Source of the DNA: an uncultured Formosa sp.
GTDB taxonomy: Bacteria > Bacteroidota > Bacteroidia > Flavobacteriales > Flavobacteriaceae
Direction of reading: 5' to 3'
Length of the DNA stretch: 64,000 nucleotides
Assembly: GCF_947500765.1 (NCBI RefSeq)
Contig: NZ_CANMTH010000002.1
Coordinates: 641,542 to 705,541, forward strand
The notes beneath the pieces are model-generated. The model was not told the origin of the DNA, made no database searches, and saw nothing but the letters and a program-made list of their open reading frames with translations. Each line of letters opens with the position of its first letter. The first letter of the stretch is position 1. Below, in pieces: positions 50,944-60,713 of the stretch. The position numbers and the translations under genes are program-made.

Positions 50944-53900
50944 ATGAAACAAATAGAACCATACAAGCCAATATATAAAGTTAGAATAGTAACTGCAGCA
51001 TCTCTTTTTGACGGACATGATGCGTCTATAAATATTATGCGTCGGATAATTCAGTCTACAGGTGTAGAGGTCATTCATCTTGGACACGATCGTAGTGTTG
51101 AAGAAGTTGTAAATACTGCAATTCAGGAAGATGCGAATGCCATTTGTTTAACATCTTACCAAGGCGGACATAACGAGTATTTTAAATATATGTTCGATTT
51201 ACTAAAGGAAAAAGGTGCAGACCATATTAAAATCTTCGGTGGTGGTGGTGGTGTAATATTGCCTTCAGAGATTAAAGAACTTATGGATTATGGTATTACC
51301 AGAATCTATTCTCCAGACGATGGTCGCGAACTTGGTTTGCAAGGTATGATTAACGATTTGGTTAAAAAATCAGACTTTGCAATAGGAAATGAATTGGATG
51401 TTGATATAAATAAACTAGCAGAAAAAAATCCTAAAGATTTGGCACGTGTAATTTCTTCTGCAGAAAATTTTCCAGAAATAGCAGAAAGTACACTTGTAGC
51501 TATTCATAATAAAAATAAGAATTCTAAAACACATGTTCTCGGAATTACAGGAACAGGAGGTGCGGGTAAATCATCTTTAGTAGATGAATTAGTACGTCGT
51601 TTTCTTGTCGATTTTCCAGAGAAAACAATTGGTTTAATTTCCGTAGATCCTTCAAAACGAAAAACAGGAGGGGCACTTCTTGGAGACCGAATTCGAATGA
51701 ATGCGATTAATAATTCTCGTGTCTATATGCGCAGCTTGGCAACACGTCAATCAAATTTAGCATTATCTAGGCATGTAAATGAAGCGGTTGAAGTTTTAAA
51801 AGCAGCAGAATATGATTTAATTATTTTAGAAACATCTGGAATTGGGCAATCGGATACAGAAATTATAGAACATAGCGATTTATCTTTATATGTTATGACA
51901 CCCGAATTTGGTGCTGCAACACAGTTAGAAAAAATTGATATGTTAGATTTTGCAGATTTGGTTGCGATAAATAAGTTTGATAAACGTGGCGCTTTAGATG
52001 CGATTCGTGATGTAAAAAAACAATACATGCGTAATCACAATATGTGGCACGCAGATCCTGATACCATGCCTGTGTTCGGAACTATTGCTTCTCAGTTTAA
52101 CGATCCGGGAATGAACACGCTTTATAAAGCTGTTATGGATAGTTTAGTTGAAAAACAGGATTCCGATTTAAAATCAAATTTTGCTATCTCGAAAGAAATG
52201 AGCGAAAAAATTTATGTTATTCCGCCAGCAAGAACACGTTACTTATCTGAAATTGCAGAAAATAATCGCGGGTATGATAAAACTGCAAATGATCAGGTAG
52301 AAGTGTCTCAGAAATTATATGGTATTTACAAGACAATTTGTTCGGTAGCTATTATTTCAAACGAAAGTGAGAAATCTTATTTGGGTAAGCTTGGATTAAA
52401 TTCAGAAGAGATACTTAGTGTTGCTCAGAATGATAATCAAGACTTCTTGAAGCTTTTAATAGCAGAATTTGACCGTGTGAAATTAAATTTAGATCCATAT
52501 AACTGGGAAATTATTACAGGTTGGGATGCTAAAGTAAACAAATACAAAAATCCTATCTATTCATTTAAAGTTAGAGATAAGGAAATAAAAATCGACACAC
52601 ACACAGAGTCGCTTTCTCATTTACAAATTCCAAAAGTTGCTTTGCCTAAGTATCAGGCTTGGGGCGATATTTTACGTTGGTGTTTACAGGAAAATGTACC
52701 AGGAGAATTTCCGTATACTTCAGGATTATATCCGTTTAAAAGAACAGGAGAAGATCCTGCAAGAATGTTTGCAGGAGAAGGCGGACCAGAACGTACAAAT
52801 CGTCGTTTTCATTATGTGAGTGCAGGGTTACCTGCTAAGCGATTATCTACGGCTTTCGATAGTGTAACTTTATATGGTAACGATCCCGATTTACGTCCAG
52901 ATATTTACGGTAAGATTGGTAATGCAGGGGTTAGTATCTGCTGTTTAGACGATGCTAAAAAACTGTATTCTGGTTTTAATTTAGCCGATGTCATGACGTC
53001 TGTAAGTATGACTATAAATGGTCCTGCTCCAATGTTGTTAGGGTTCTTTATGAATGCAGCTATCGATCAGCAATGTGAACTATATATTAAGGAGAATGGA
53101 TTAGAGCAAGAAGTTGAAGAAAAAATAGAGTCTATTTATAAAGATAAAGGAGTAGAACGTCCGAGATACAATGGAGCACTTCCTGAAGGAAATAATGGTT
53201 TAGGATTGTTTTTATTAGGAGTAACTGGAGATGAAGTGTTACCTGCCGATGTGTATTTAGATATTAAAACCAAAACGATTGCTCAAGTTAGAGGAACAGT
53301 TCAGGCAGATATTTTAAAGGAAGACCAAGCACAGAATACCTGTATATTTTCAACAGAATTCGCCTTACGTTTAATGGGCGATGTACAAGAATATTTTATA
53401 GATAATAATGTCCGTAACTTTTATTCGGTGTCTATTTCTGGATATCATATTGCCGAAGCTGGCGCAAACCCAATCACACAATTAGCATTAACATTGTCTA
53501 ACGGATTTACATATGTCGAGTATTATTTAAGCCGTGGGATGGATATTAATAAATTCGGGCCTAATTTATCATTCTTTTTCTCGAATGGTATCGATCCAGA
53601 ATATGCTGTAATTGGTCGTGTGGCTCGTAAAATTTGGGCGAAAGCTTTAAAATTAAAATACGGCGCAAACTCTAGAGCGCAAATGCTAAAATATCATATT
53701 CAGACGTCTGGGCGTAGTTTACATGCTCAGGAAATAGATTTTAATGATATTCGTACAACGCTTCAAGCTTTATACGCTATTTACGATAATTGTAACTCTT
53801 TACACACTAATGCTTACGATGAGGCTATTACTACGCCAACAGAAGAATCTGTACGTCGTGCGATGGCCATTCAGTTAATTATAAATAAAGAATTAGGTTT

Positions 53901-54384
53901 AGCTAAAAACGAAAATCCAATACAGGGATCTTTCATTATTGAAGAATTGACCGATTTAGTAGAAGAAGCCGTGCTTTTAGAATTCGATAGGATTACAGAA
54001 CGTGGTGGTGTTTTAGGTGCGATGGAAACCATGTATCAGCGTAGTAAAATACAAGAAGAAAGTTTGTATTATGAAACGTTGAAACATAATGGGGCATTTC
54101 CAATTGTGGGTGTAAATACCTTTTTAAGTTCTAAAGGATCTCCTACAGTGGTACCTAAAGAAGTGATTCGTGCGACTGAAGAAGAGAAACAATTTCAGAT
54201 TAAAACACTTGAAAATCTTCATAAAGCAAACGAGACCGCAGATTTATTAACAGAACTTCAGCATAAAGCCATTCATAACGAAAATATTTTTGAAGCTTTA
54301 ATGGATGTGTGTAAAGTGTGTTCTTTAGGACAAATTACAGAAGCATTATTTGAAGTTGGTGGACAGTATAGACGAAATATGTAA
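50944..54384 (+). CDS. icmF: Fused isobutyryl-CoA mutase IcmF
   Basis: From the ATG at 50944 the protein has 1146 residues (a TTG two codons earlier is less likely). It is a fusion of three modules: a B12-binding domain at 1-150 ([20 protein letters not shown], with the cobalt-binding His), a MeaB-like GTPase chaperone at about 185-430 ([17 protein letters not shown], Walker A) and a mutase barrel at about 560-1100 ([40 protein letters not shown]). The GLYPFKR region is typical of isobutyryl-CoA mutase rather than methylmalonyl-CoA mutase. It interconverts isobutyryl-CoA and n-butyryl-CoA with adenosylcobalamin. Confidence 0.93.
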   Translation: MKQIEPYKPIYKVRIVTAASLFDGHDASINIMRRIIQSTGVEVIHLGHDRSVEEVVNTAIQEDANAICLTSYQGGHNEYFKYMFDLLKEKGADHIKIFGGGGGVILPSEIKELMDYGITRIYSPDDGRELGLQGMINDLVKKSDFAIGNELDVDINKLAEKNPKDLARVISSAENFPEIAESTLVAIHNKNKNSKTHVLGITGTGGAGKSSLVDELVRRFLVDFPEKTIGLISVDPSKRKTGGALLGDRIRMNAINNSRVYMRSLATRQSNLALSRHVNEAVEVLKAAEYDLIILETSGIGQSDTEIIEHSDLSLYVMTPEFGAATQLEKIDMLDFADLVAINKFDKRGALDAIRDVKKQYMRNHNMWHADPDTMPVFGTIASQFNDPGMNTLYKAVMDSLVEKQDSDLKSNFAISKEMSEKIYVIPPARTRYLSEIAENNRGYDKTANDQVEVSQKLYGIYKTICSVAIISNESEKSYLGKLGLNSEEILSVAQNDNQDFLKLLIAEFDRVKLNLDPYNWEIITGWDAKVNKYKNPIYSFKVRDKEIKIDTHTESLSHLQIPKVALPKYQAWGDILRWCLQENVPGEFPYTSGLYPFKRTGEDPARMFAGEGGPERTNRRFHYVSAGLPAKRLSTAFDSVTLYGNDPDLRPDIYGKIGNAGVSICCLDDAKKLYSGFNLADVMTSVSMTINGPAPMLLGFFMNAAIDQQCELYIKENGLEQEVEEKIESIYKDKGVERPRYNGALPEGNNGLGLFLLGVTGDEVLPADVYLDIKTKTIAQVRGTVQADILKEDQAQNTCIFSTEFALRLMGDVQEYFIDNNVRNFYSVSISGYHIAEAGANPITQLALTLSNGFTYVEYYLSRGMDINKFGPNLSFFFSNGIDPEYAVIGRVARKIWAKALKLKYGANSRAQMLKYHIQTSGRSLHAQEIDFNDIRTTLQALYAIYDNCNSLHTNAYDEAITTPTEESVRRAMAIQLIINKELGLAKNENPIQGSFIIEELTDLVEEAVLLEFDRITERGGVLGAMETMYQRSKIQEESLYYETLKHNGAFPIVGVNTFLSSKGSPTVVPKEVIRATEEEKQFQIKTLENLHKANETADLLTELQHKAIHNENIFEALMDVCKVCSLGQITEALFEVGGQYRRNM

Positions 54385-54416
54385 TCGTTTTTTTGATTTA
54401 AAATTAAAATAATTAT

Positions 54417-54450
54417 AAAAATCCTGAGCTGTTTGGCTCGGGATTTTTTA
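54417..54450 (+). terminator. Terminator after icmF
   Basis: ATCCTGAGC (54421-54429) pairs with GCTCGGGAT (54436-54444) with one G-T wobble, followed by six T residues. Confidence 0.8.
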
Positions 54451-55173
54451 TTTAGTACGTGTACGTTTTTTTAATTTTTCAATTTTGTCTTTATAATATA
54501 GTATAAGTTCGTCTACAAAATGTAATGGGTTTTTATAAGTCGATATTATAGTATAAAGCTCAGATGTTTTTAATAATTCAAGTTCCTTTTCTAATTGTTT
54601 TAATGTCAACTTTAAGGCTTCTGTTTGGTTAATTGAAGGTGTCGCTGTTGTTTTAGTTTTTAATTTTAAGCCTAAATTTTCTGAAAATATTTGAGCATGA
54701 AAAGTTTGTAATGCGTTTAAATCTTCATTTTTATATATGTGAATAAGCCGAGTTGTAATTTCTGTTGCCGATTCCTGATCGTTTGGAGATAAACTAAATT
54801 TATCTGGATGCACCTGTAACATGGCTTCTCTATAAAGTTTTTTCTTGATTACATGTGTATCAGTATCTAAATTAGAATTGTTAGATAATTCCCGTTTTAT
54901 ATTTTGTAAACCAGTAGATGACTTATAATGTTTACCACGTTTTTTTTGGGCTAATCGTTTATCCTTTTTAGCTCGTTTTTGTTGCTTGTAAAGTGTGTTT
55001 AATTCCTGCGTTTCAATAATATAATCGGTAAGATGTAGTCTTAAAATATCTTCAAAAGCATCTACTTGATTAGAGATGGTTTCAAGTTCTTGTTTTACAG
55101 CTTCAATCGAAATTTGAAGTTGTATTTGTTCTTCATCTTGAGGTAATATATTAGGTAATCTATCGTCAGTCAT
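54448..55173 (-). CDS. J-domain protein with coiled coil
   Basis: The 241-residue protein has an N-terminal coiled coil (VKQELETISNQVDAFEDILR), a Lys-rich middle and a J-like domain at about 110-160: LYREAMLQVHPDKFSLSPND, with the HPD that stimulates DnaK ATPase. A second coiled coil follows (TLKQLEKELELLKTSELYTI). It lacks the Gly-rich and zinc domains of DnaJ, so it would bring DnaK to a private client. The stop lies inside the icmF terminator region, convergent with icmF. Confidence 0.7.
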   Translation of the reverse strand: MTDDRLPNILPQDEEQIQLQISIEAVKQELETISNQVDAFEDILRLHLTDYIIETQELNTLYKQQKRAKKDKRLAQKKRGKHYKSSTGLQNIKRELSNNSNLDTDTHVIKKKLYREAMLQVHPDKFSLSPNDQESATEITTRLIHIYKNEDLNALQTFHAQIFSENLGLKLKTKTTATPSINQTEALKLTLKQLEKELELLKTSELYTIISTYKNPLHFVDELILYYKDKIEKLKKRTRTK

Positions 55174-55303
55174 AAGGCAAAAATAGAAGTATACTTTAGA
55201 ATAAAAAAGTAAAGCTGTTTTGTTTGGTATTGAAAATGGTCTTCAAATTAGGAAGAAGACACTATAAGCACGTTCTTTGCAACTTCAAAATAATCTGAAA
55301 TTT

Positions 55304-55915
55304 ATGTCTTTTAAAAAAATACTTCCTGTTCTTAAAGAAACTATAGATCATTTAGGATTTGAAACCACTACACCTTTACAGAAAAAAGTGCTTCCTGCTA
55401 TAAAAAGTGGTGCAAATGTCTTTGGTACTGGTCCAGAAGGTAGTGGGAAAAGTACAGCTATAATATTAAGTGTAATTCAGAAATTAAAAGGTGAAGCCTT
55501 TGGAGATGGACCTAGAGCTATTATTTTAGTAAAAGATAAAGCAGAGGCTTTGTCGCTAAAAGAAAAGTTTGATGTGTTTACTAAACCAACAGATTTGCGT
55601 GTGTATTGCATTTACGACGAACTTAAAATAGATGTACAACGTGAAGATATATATATAGGTACAGATATTTTAATTGCTACAGTAAAACGTTTAAATAAAT
55701 TATACTTTCTAAATAGTATTCATTTAGCCGATGTACAATTAATTTGTATTGAAGATGCTCAGTTTTTAATTCGTCAAAAGACTTATAATGATGTTTTACG
55801 TTTATCAGAAAGTGTCAATAAATGTCAATATGCTGTATTTGCAGATGAATTTGATTCTCGATTAGAACGTTTTGAAAATTCTTTCATGTTTAATGCCTAT
55901 AGGTACAAAGTTTAA
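55304..55915 (+). CDS. Single-domain DEAD-like helicase protein
   Basis: From the ATG at 55304 the protein has 203 residues (a TTG at 55277 gives 9 more). It equals only the first RecA-like domain of a DEAD-box helicase: the Q-motif-like FETTTPLQKKVLPAIKSGAN, a Walker A form GTGPEGSGKSTAIILSV, and CIEDAQFLI in place of DEAD. The second RecA domain with motifs V and VI is missing, and no remains of it follow, so this seems to be a stable, shortened family and not a fresh truncation. It cannot be a classical helicase; it may act as an RNA-binding or regulatory protein. Confidence 0.7.
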   Translation: MSFKKILPVLKETIDHLGFETTTPLQKKVLPAIKSGANVFGTGPEGSGKSTAIILSVIQKLKGEAFGDGPRAIILVKDKAEALSLKEKFDVFTKPTDLRVYCIYDELKIDVQREDIYIGTDILIATVKRLNKLYFLNSIHLADVQLICIEDAQFLIRQKTYNDVLRLSESVNKCQYAVFADEFDSRLERFENSFMFNAYRYKV

Positions 55916-56035
55916 ATCTGGATTATTTCTTTAATTATCTAGGATTCTAGAGTTGTTTTTAAGCCTATTTTTAATTGGATAAAGATATCGATTCTCAGTT
56001 TTTTTTATAACCTTGTCTGATAATTTAAAGTTGTC

Positions 56036-57328
56036 ATGAAAAAAAACAAATTAGGAAATCGTTCTCTAGCCATAGCTGTTATTTGCATGGTTGGATGTTT
56101 GACTCTGAAATACTTTAATGTATACCAGGGCGATTGGTTAGAAATTTTACTAGCTGGTTTTGAAGCTGCTGTTGTTGGTGGTGTAGCCGATTGGTTTGCA
56201 GTTCGTGCTTTATTTCAAGAAATTCCTATTCCCGTAGTTAGAAAACACACCAATATTATTGTAAAAAGCCGAGAGAAATTATCGGCTGGTATAGTCGATT
56301 TGGTAAATAACGAATGGTTGTCTAAAGATATGATTCGTGATAAAGTTTCAGCAATGTCTTTAGCGAAACCTATAGTCGATTATTTATTGGAAGGCCATAA
56401 TCAGGAAACCATTCGGAAAACCTTAAAACCAGAATTAGAAGCTTTAGTTTTAAAATTAGATCATGAAGATGTGGTGAATACCTTAGAAGGGATTATCCGT
56501 CCAGCAGTAAAAGGAAATAATTTAGCAGAACCTTTGGGGAATTTATTAAAGCAGACCATCGATCAGAAAGATCATTATGGTATTTTAATGGTTTTTCTTG
56601 ACGTGCTAAGAGATAAAGTGAGTTCCGAATCTACTTACCAATTTTTGGTTACCGAAGTTCAAGTTTTAGTAAATAAACAAAAAGAAGGTTCTCAGATAAA
56701 AGGATGGTTAGTTGGAGCCGGGCAGTTTTTAGGTGCCATAAAACCACAACGCATCGCTGAAGGAATTCAAGAACAACTTGTACAACTTATAGATGATATA
56801 AAAACAGATCCTGAAGAACACAAAATTATTATCGCCTTAGATGCGCAACTTTGTGATTATGCCACACGTTTAACCAATGGCGATGAAAAAGCGCAAGCCG
56901 ATGTAAATCAGTTTGGAGAACATTTTTTAGAACGTTTAATAGATTCTGGAATTGTAAAACAAAGCTTAACACGATTAAAAGTGATGGTTAAAGCGCATCT
57001 GTTTGAAAATGAAAACGAGTACACCGAGTTAATACGTGATAAAGTAAACACCATGTTGCTATCTTTTCAGAACGATGATTCAAAGATTAAACAAACGGAC
57101 CTGTGGTTAAAATCTACTTTACTTCAACTTATAGATACACATCATCATAAAATAGGAGAGTTGGTAGGCGAGAGCTTACAGAAATTATCGAATGTGGAAC
57201 TGGTAAAACAAATTGAAAGTAAAGTAGGGGAAGATCTGCAATACATTCGGTTAAACGGTGCCATTGTTGGTGGTATTGTGGGAATGCTGATTATGATTAT
57301 CAAAATTTTTGTATTACGGATTCATTAA
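56036..57328 (+). CDS. DUF445 membrane protein
   Basis: The 430-residue protein has an N-terminal span (SLAIAVICMVGCLTLKYF), the DUF445 signature EAAVVGGVADWFAVRALFQE, IPIPVVRKHTNIIVKSREKL, long helical regions, and a final span (NGAIVGGIVGMLIMIIKIFV). The family (YjiN/YheB-like) has two end spans that hold a large soluble helical domain. Its function is not established. A hairpin terminator follows. Confidence 0.88.
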   Translation: MKKNKLGNRSLAIAVICMVGCLTLKYFNVYQGDWLEILLAGFEAAVVGGVADWFAVRALFQEIPIPVVRKHTNIIVKSREKLSAGIVDLVNNEWLSKDMIRDKVSAMSLAKPIVDYLLEGHNQETIRKTLKPELEALVLKLDHEDVVNTLEGIIRPAVKGNNLAEPLGNLLKQTIDQKDHYGILMVFLDVLRDKVSSESTYQFLVTEVQVLVNKQKEGSQIKGWLVGAGQFLGAIKPQRIAEGIQEQLVQLIDDIKTDPEEHKIIIALDAQLCDYATRLTNGDEKAQADVNQFGEHFLERLIDSGIVKQSLTRLKVMVKAHLFENENEYTELIRDKVNTMLLSFQNDDSKIKQTDLWLKSTLLQLIDTHHHKIGELVGESLQKLSNVELVKQIESKVGEDLQYIRLNGAIVGGIVGMLIMIIKIFVLRIH

Positions 57329-57371
57329 GTCTATTGGTTAGGTAATATATTACCAATGCCTTTGTTTAATT

Positions 57372-57410
57372 GCTTACAGGTTCACTTGAATGATTTTGTA
57401 AGCTTTTTTT
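57372..57410 (+). terminator. Terminator after the DUF445 gene
   Basis: GCTTACA (57372-57378) pairs with TGTAAGC (57397-57403), followed by seven T residues. Just before it lies a perfect 14-bp palindrome, GGTAATATATTACC (57341-57354). Confidence 0.65.
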
Positions 57411-57553
57411 ATGCTAAAAATCATATTAAAGATGTCTTAAAAATCTTATTTTAGAGGTTTATAAACAGCATACAAACATGGGGTTAACCGGAGGTTGAAA
57501 CCTGAAATAGGTGACTTTTGTTTGTATATAAGGAGTTGGCATTCATTAAAAAA

Positions 57554-58267
57554 ATGAGAGAAGATAAAATAAGAGAACTTTATGGTCGAATTTTTGGAGA
57601 CAAAATAACTTCTCTAAATTATAAACTAAACCCAACAGAAATAACAAAAGAAACAAATCCCCAAGACAAGTGTTTAGATTGTGGGATAAATTGTAAATCC
57701 TTTAAAGACAGACAAGATTTACCTTATTTTAAATCTCTTGAAAACATTGAAACCTTTGTCATTGCCGAAGCCCCAGGAAGTGGTATTGAAAAAGGAAAAA
57801 TAGGATATGTATTTGGTTGGGAATTGTTTAATTCTAATAAACCAAAACATTCGAATATTACTAAATATGAAAATTATTTTTTTAATATTTTAAAACTTGA
57901 CCCTGATACAACTTATATAACTGATGCTATAAAATGTTATACGCATAAAAATGATTTTAAATCAGTCTTTTCAAATTGTAAAAATTATTTAAAAGAGGAA
58001 ATTGAAATTCTAAAACCAAAAAAAGTATTAGTAATATCGAAACAAGGGCCTTTAAAAATTTTTCTTATTGAATTAAACAACTCGATTCCTTTTGAACTTG
58101 AAATTATCTCACATCCTTCACCTCAAAATATTGGCAAAATTAAAACAGTTTCTGATATCTTTAAAAGTTTAGGGAATATTAGTGAAAATAGTAAATGGGA
58201 AATATTAGGAGAGCAAATAGAAATAGAGTATCAAAATTTAATCAAAGTACTCAAAGAAAAAAAATAA
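57554..58267 (+). CDS. Uracil-DNA glycosylase superfamily protein (cassette-borne)
   Basis: From the ATG at 57554 the protein has 237 residues; a TTG start at 57518 adds 12 residues that look like leader. A cysteine cluster (DKCLDCGINCKSF) could bind an iron-sulfur centre as in family 4/5 enzymes. ETFVIAEAPGSGIEKGKIGY is the GEAPG-like active-site loop, and ISHPSPQNIG is the C-terminal HPS motif. It probably belongs to the UDG superfamily, but it is diverged and may not excise uracil. It is the first gene of an insertion between the core genes DUF445 and miaE; the base composition is more AT-rich than its neighbours. Confidence 0.65.
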   Translation: MREDKIRELYGRIFGDKITSLNYKLNPTEITKETNPQDKCLDCGINCKSFKDRQDLPYFKSLENIETFVIAEAPGSGIEKGKIGYVFGWELFNSNKPKHSNITKYENYFFNILKLDPDTTYITDAIKCYTHKNDFKSVFSNCKNYLKEEIEILKPKKVLVISKQGPLKIFLIELNNSIPFELEIISHPSPQNIGKIKTVSDIFKSLGNISENSKWEILGEQIEIEYQNLIKVLKEKK

Positions 58268-58419
58268 CGAAATGTCAACACCGTATATAATTTATTGCTA
58301 GTTCTAGCCTACTTGTAAAAATCCTCGCGGATTTTCTATTCAGTTTTTATTTGTTAACTTAGTTGCTTAACCACGCAACAAACCATATACAAACACGTTA
58401 TGTGCAATTGCTCAACACA
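58268..58419 (+). repeat. Cassette-boundary-like repeat, copy B1
   Basis: This fills the gap between the stop of the UDG-like gene and the ATG at 58420. It contains TCAACACCGTATATAATTTA, TTGCTAGTTCTAGCCTACTT, a hairpin AAAATCC-TCGC-GGATTTT, CCACGCAACAAACCATATAC and ACGTTATGTGCAATTGC at its end. It matches copy A2 (5301-5446, minus strand) block by block. GTTATGT is close to the GTTRRRY core of integron recombination sites. Confidence 0.65.
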
Positions 58420-59115
58420 ATGAAAAAATATAAACCAAGTGACTTCCATCCTTTCGATGCATATAAAAATAAAGAAATTAAAAACTTTTTTGCAGTAAGT
58501 TTAATCACATTCGCTTATAGAAATTTCTTTAAAGCCAAACAGATAGAAAAATTAGACTTGACAAGGCAATTTTTCAATTCTAAAGATTATGATGACAACG
58601 AAAAGAAAATCGCTTTTATTAAACAGAATAGTGATATTGCTTTTAATGCTCTTTTAGATTACATAATAATTTCTTTGACTTTTGAGAACTATATGAAAGC
58701 GAAATTGCTTTTAAATGAATTTGTAATTCATGAAGTCAACAAAACAAAAAACGAACAGTTATTTAAAGCTCAAAAGAAGAGACCAATTGAAATAATTGAA
58801 CTTAATTCAAATGAAGAAAAAAACTTTACTGAACTTAAAGAAACTACCTTGAATTATAGCACATTACTGAATAACAAAAATTATATTAAGTATTTTAATA
58901 TAGATGATAATTCAATTAAATATCTTCAATCATTGAATAGAAAAAGAAATGAACTACATCTTTATATGAGTGAAAAAATCGAATTTGGAAATTCGATTTT
59001 TGACAATCTTAATCGGTTGAAAAAAATTGTTGAAATTGATTTTGCTGTTCTTCACAACTCAATTATGGATATGTCTGAATTTAATAATGGAAACAAAATA
59101 CCTATAAAAAAATAA
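58420..59115 (+). CDS. Orphan protein, possibly HEPN-like (cassette-borne)
   Basis: The 231-residue protein starts at the ATG at 58420 (MKKYKPSDFHPFDAYKNKEI). A longer frame from 58363 would read through the repeat, so I reject it. The protein is soluble, helical and rich in Lys and Asn. A late RKRNELHLYMSEKIEF segment fits the R-x5-H pattern of HEPN nucleases, which are common in toxin and defence systems; this is only a motif match. Cassette-like repeats flank the gene on both sides. Confidence 0.5.
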   Translation: MKKYKPSDFHPFDAYKNKEIKNFFAVSLITFAYRNFFKAKQIEKLDLTRQFFNSKDYDDNEKKIAFIKQNSDIAFNALLDYIIISLTFENYMKAKLLLNEFVIHEVNKTKNEQLFKAQKKRPIEIIELNSNEEKNFTELKETTLNYSTLLNNKNYIKYFNIDDNSIKYLQSLNRKRNELHLYMSEKIEFGNSIFDNLNRLKKIVEIDFAVLHNSIMDMSEFNNGNKIPIKK

Positions 59116-59276
59116 AACTGCATATAATAATGTATAAAAATAATTACTCAATTTTGGGCTTAACCAAAGGTCGTTGCAAGTTTACTGCGTCTGATTTTCC
59201 TGCGGAAAACCCTCGCACACAAATCCGCCACTATTCTTATACTAACCATTGTAGCAAATTTAACGCAACCATTTAA
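59116..59276 (+). repeat. Cassette-boundary-like repeat, copy B2
   Basis: This holds CTGCATATAATAATGTATA, TCTGATTTTCCTGCGGAAAA and CCTCGCACACAAATCCGC. The last two blocks are the same as in copy A3 (TCTGATTTTCCTTCGGAAAA and CCTCGCATACAAACCCGC, minus strand, 5864-5963), with the same spacing. The copy ends before the lipoprotein gene. Confidence 0.6.
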
Positions 59277-59312
59277 ATGTTTTTGCATCTAATAGAAAAC
59301 AAACCCTATTTT

Positions 59313-59768
59313 ATGAAAAAAAATATACTTATTATTTTGCTATGTGTACTTACTTTTAGTTGTAATTCAGACGATGACACTTCTGAAATGACAAATATTG
59401 AATTTACCTTAATTGCTAAAGAAAACCTTTTTGGAAATGGTAATGAAGGAATTGCTAAACAAAATCTGGTTATTAGTAACCAAAATGATTGGAACGATTT
59501 AATTACCCAAATGAATTCTGAAAATAATGTCTCTGATAACTTTTCCGAAATAGATATTGACTTTTCTGAATTTCAAATTATCGCTGTTTTTGATGAAATA
59601 AAAGTAAATGGTGGTCATATCCTTGAATTAAATATAATGTCTAATTCTGAAAATATAATAGTTAACTTAACTGATTTAGCTCCTGATGGAGATGTTACAA
59701 GTATAGTTACTCAACCTTTTTGTATAGTCAAAATTCTAAAATCTGATTTACCAATAATATTTGAATAA
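59313..59768 (+). CDS. PrcB-like lipoprotein (cassette-borne)
   Basis: From the ATG at 59313 the protein has 151 residues with a lipobox (LLCVLTFSC, Cys17 area) followed by NSDDDTSE, the acidic stretch typical of exported lipoproteins. The domain matches the PrcB family: LVISNQNDWNDLITQMN, FQIIAVFDEIKVNGGHILEL, VTSIVTQPFCIVKILKSDLP. PrcB in Treponema is a partner of a surface protease, but relatives in Bacteroidota stand alone. It is the last gene of the insertion, and a further boundary-like motif (ACTTGCTACAACAAAGCCC) follows the stop. Confidence 0.7.
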   Translation: MKKNILIILLCVLTFSCNSDDDTSEMTNIEFTLIAKENLFGNGNEGIAKQNLVISNQNDWNDLITQMNSENNVSDNFSEIDIDFSEFQIIAVFDEIKVNGGHILELNIMSNSENIIVNLTDLAPDGDVTSIVTQPFCIVKILKSDLPIIFE

Positions 59769-59999
59769 AAAACTTGCTACAACAAAGCCCAGCGGTAAGA
59801 AACCAAATAAAATTACCTCATGTCTCACTATAACACCTCTGTAATTCTTGTTATAGGTTAGTCCTGATTTAGCAAAAGTAACACCATTAAGATTAGGTTG
59901 TATCAGTAAACGACCCATCGCATTTCTACGATTAAAAACACTGTTGCAATTATAATTACACCTATTTATAATTAACTTTACAAAAAAAAACAGTAAACC
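59769..59999 (+). other. Right edge of the cassette-like insertion
   Basis: CTTGCTACAACAAAGCCCAG, CGGTAAGAAACC begins 3 bp after the lipoprotein stop and has the RYYYAAC-like look of the other boundaries. The rest, up to miaE, holds no gene that I trust; an 88-codon frame on the minus strand overlaps both the lipoprotein stop and the miaE start. Confidence 0.35.
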
Positions 60000-60587
60000 A
60001 TGAGCATGCTTCACCTAAAACTAGAAACCGATCCGCGCTGGGTTAACATTGTAGAGAGTAATATTGAAGAAATACTTACAGATCATGCGTGGTGTGAGCA
60101 AAAAGCAGCCACAAATGCCATTACAATTATTACCTATAATAGTGAGCATGAAGACCTAGTTACTGCATTATTAGAATTAGCCAAAGAAGAGCTAGAGCAC
60201 TTCCAAATGGTACACAATATCATTAAAGAACGAGGCTATACTCTAGGGGCCGAGCGTAAAGATCATTATGTAAACCAACTCTATAAGTTTATGAACAAGG
60301 GCGGAAATAGGCAACAAAGTTTTGTAGACCGCTTATTGTTTTCGGCAATGATAGAAGCCCGAAGCTGCGAACGCTTTAAATTACTTTCTCAACGTATTAA
60401 AGACGAAGAATTATCTAAATTCTACCACGATTTAATGATTAGTGAAGCTGGACATTACACCACATTTATCACATTTGCTAGACAATACGGAAAAGGCATT
60501 GACGTTGATAAACGCTGGCAAGAATTAGTCGCTTTTGAAGGTGAATTAATTAAAAGTTATGGAAAAAGTGAAAGCATACATGGCTAG
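60000..60587 (+). CDS. miaE: tRNA-(ms2io6A) hydroxylase MiaE
   Basis: The 195-residue protein is a diiron, ferritin-like enzyme. The metal ligands are visible in order: DHAWCEQKAAT, KEELEHFQMVH, SAMIEARSCERF and SEAGHYTTFITF. It hydroxylates the modified adenosine next to the anticodon of some tRNAs, and requires oxygen. ATG occurs at 60000 and 60006; either gives a normal product. Core gene to the right of the insertion. Confidence 0.92.
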   Translation: MSMLHLKLETDPRWVNIVESNIEEILTDHAWCEQKAATNAITIITYNSEHEDLVTALLELAKEELEHFQMVHNIIKERGYTLGAERKDHYVNQLYKFMNKGGNRQQSFVDRLLFSAMIEARSCERFKLLSQRIKDEELSKFYHDLMISEAGHYTTFITFARQYGKGIDVDKRWQELVAFEGELIKSYGKSESIHG

Positions 60588-60713
60588 GCGCCTGGCTATA
60601 TAAGCAGTTATTTTAAGACGTACTGAGATAAAAACAAGTATAAGAATGCCTTAATTTTTCACTAAAATACTTCTGTGAGTTTCATTATTTTACTGTTACA
60701 GAATACCAATACT

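Noticed and set aside
58363..58419. Longer N-terminus of the 58420 gene
   Set aside because: It would translate through the end of the cassette-like repeat, whose sequence is shared with a non-coding copy at 5301-5446.
59748..60014. 88-codon frame on the minus strand
   Set aside because: It overlaps the stop of the lipoprotein gene and the start of miaE, has no recognisable domain, and crosses the repeat edge.
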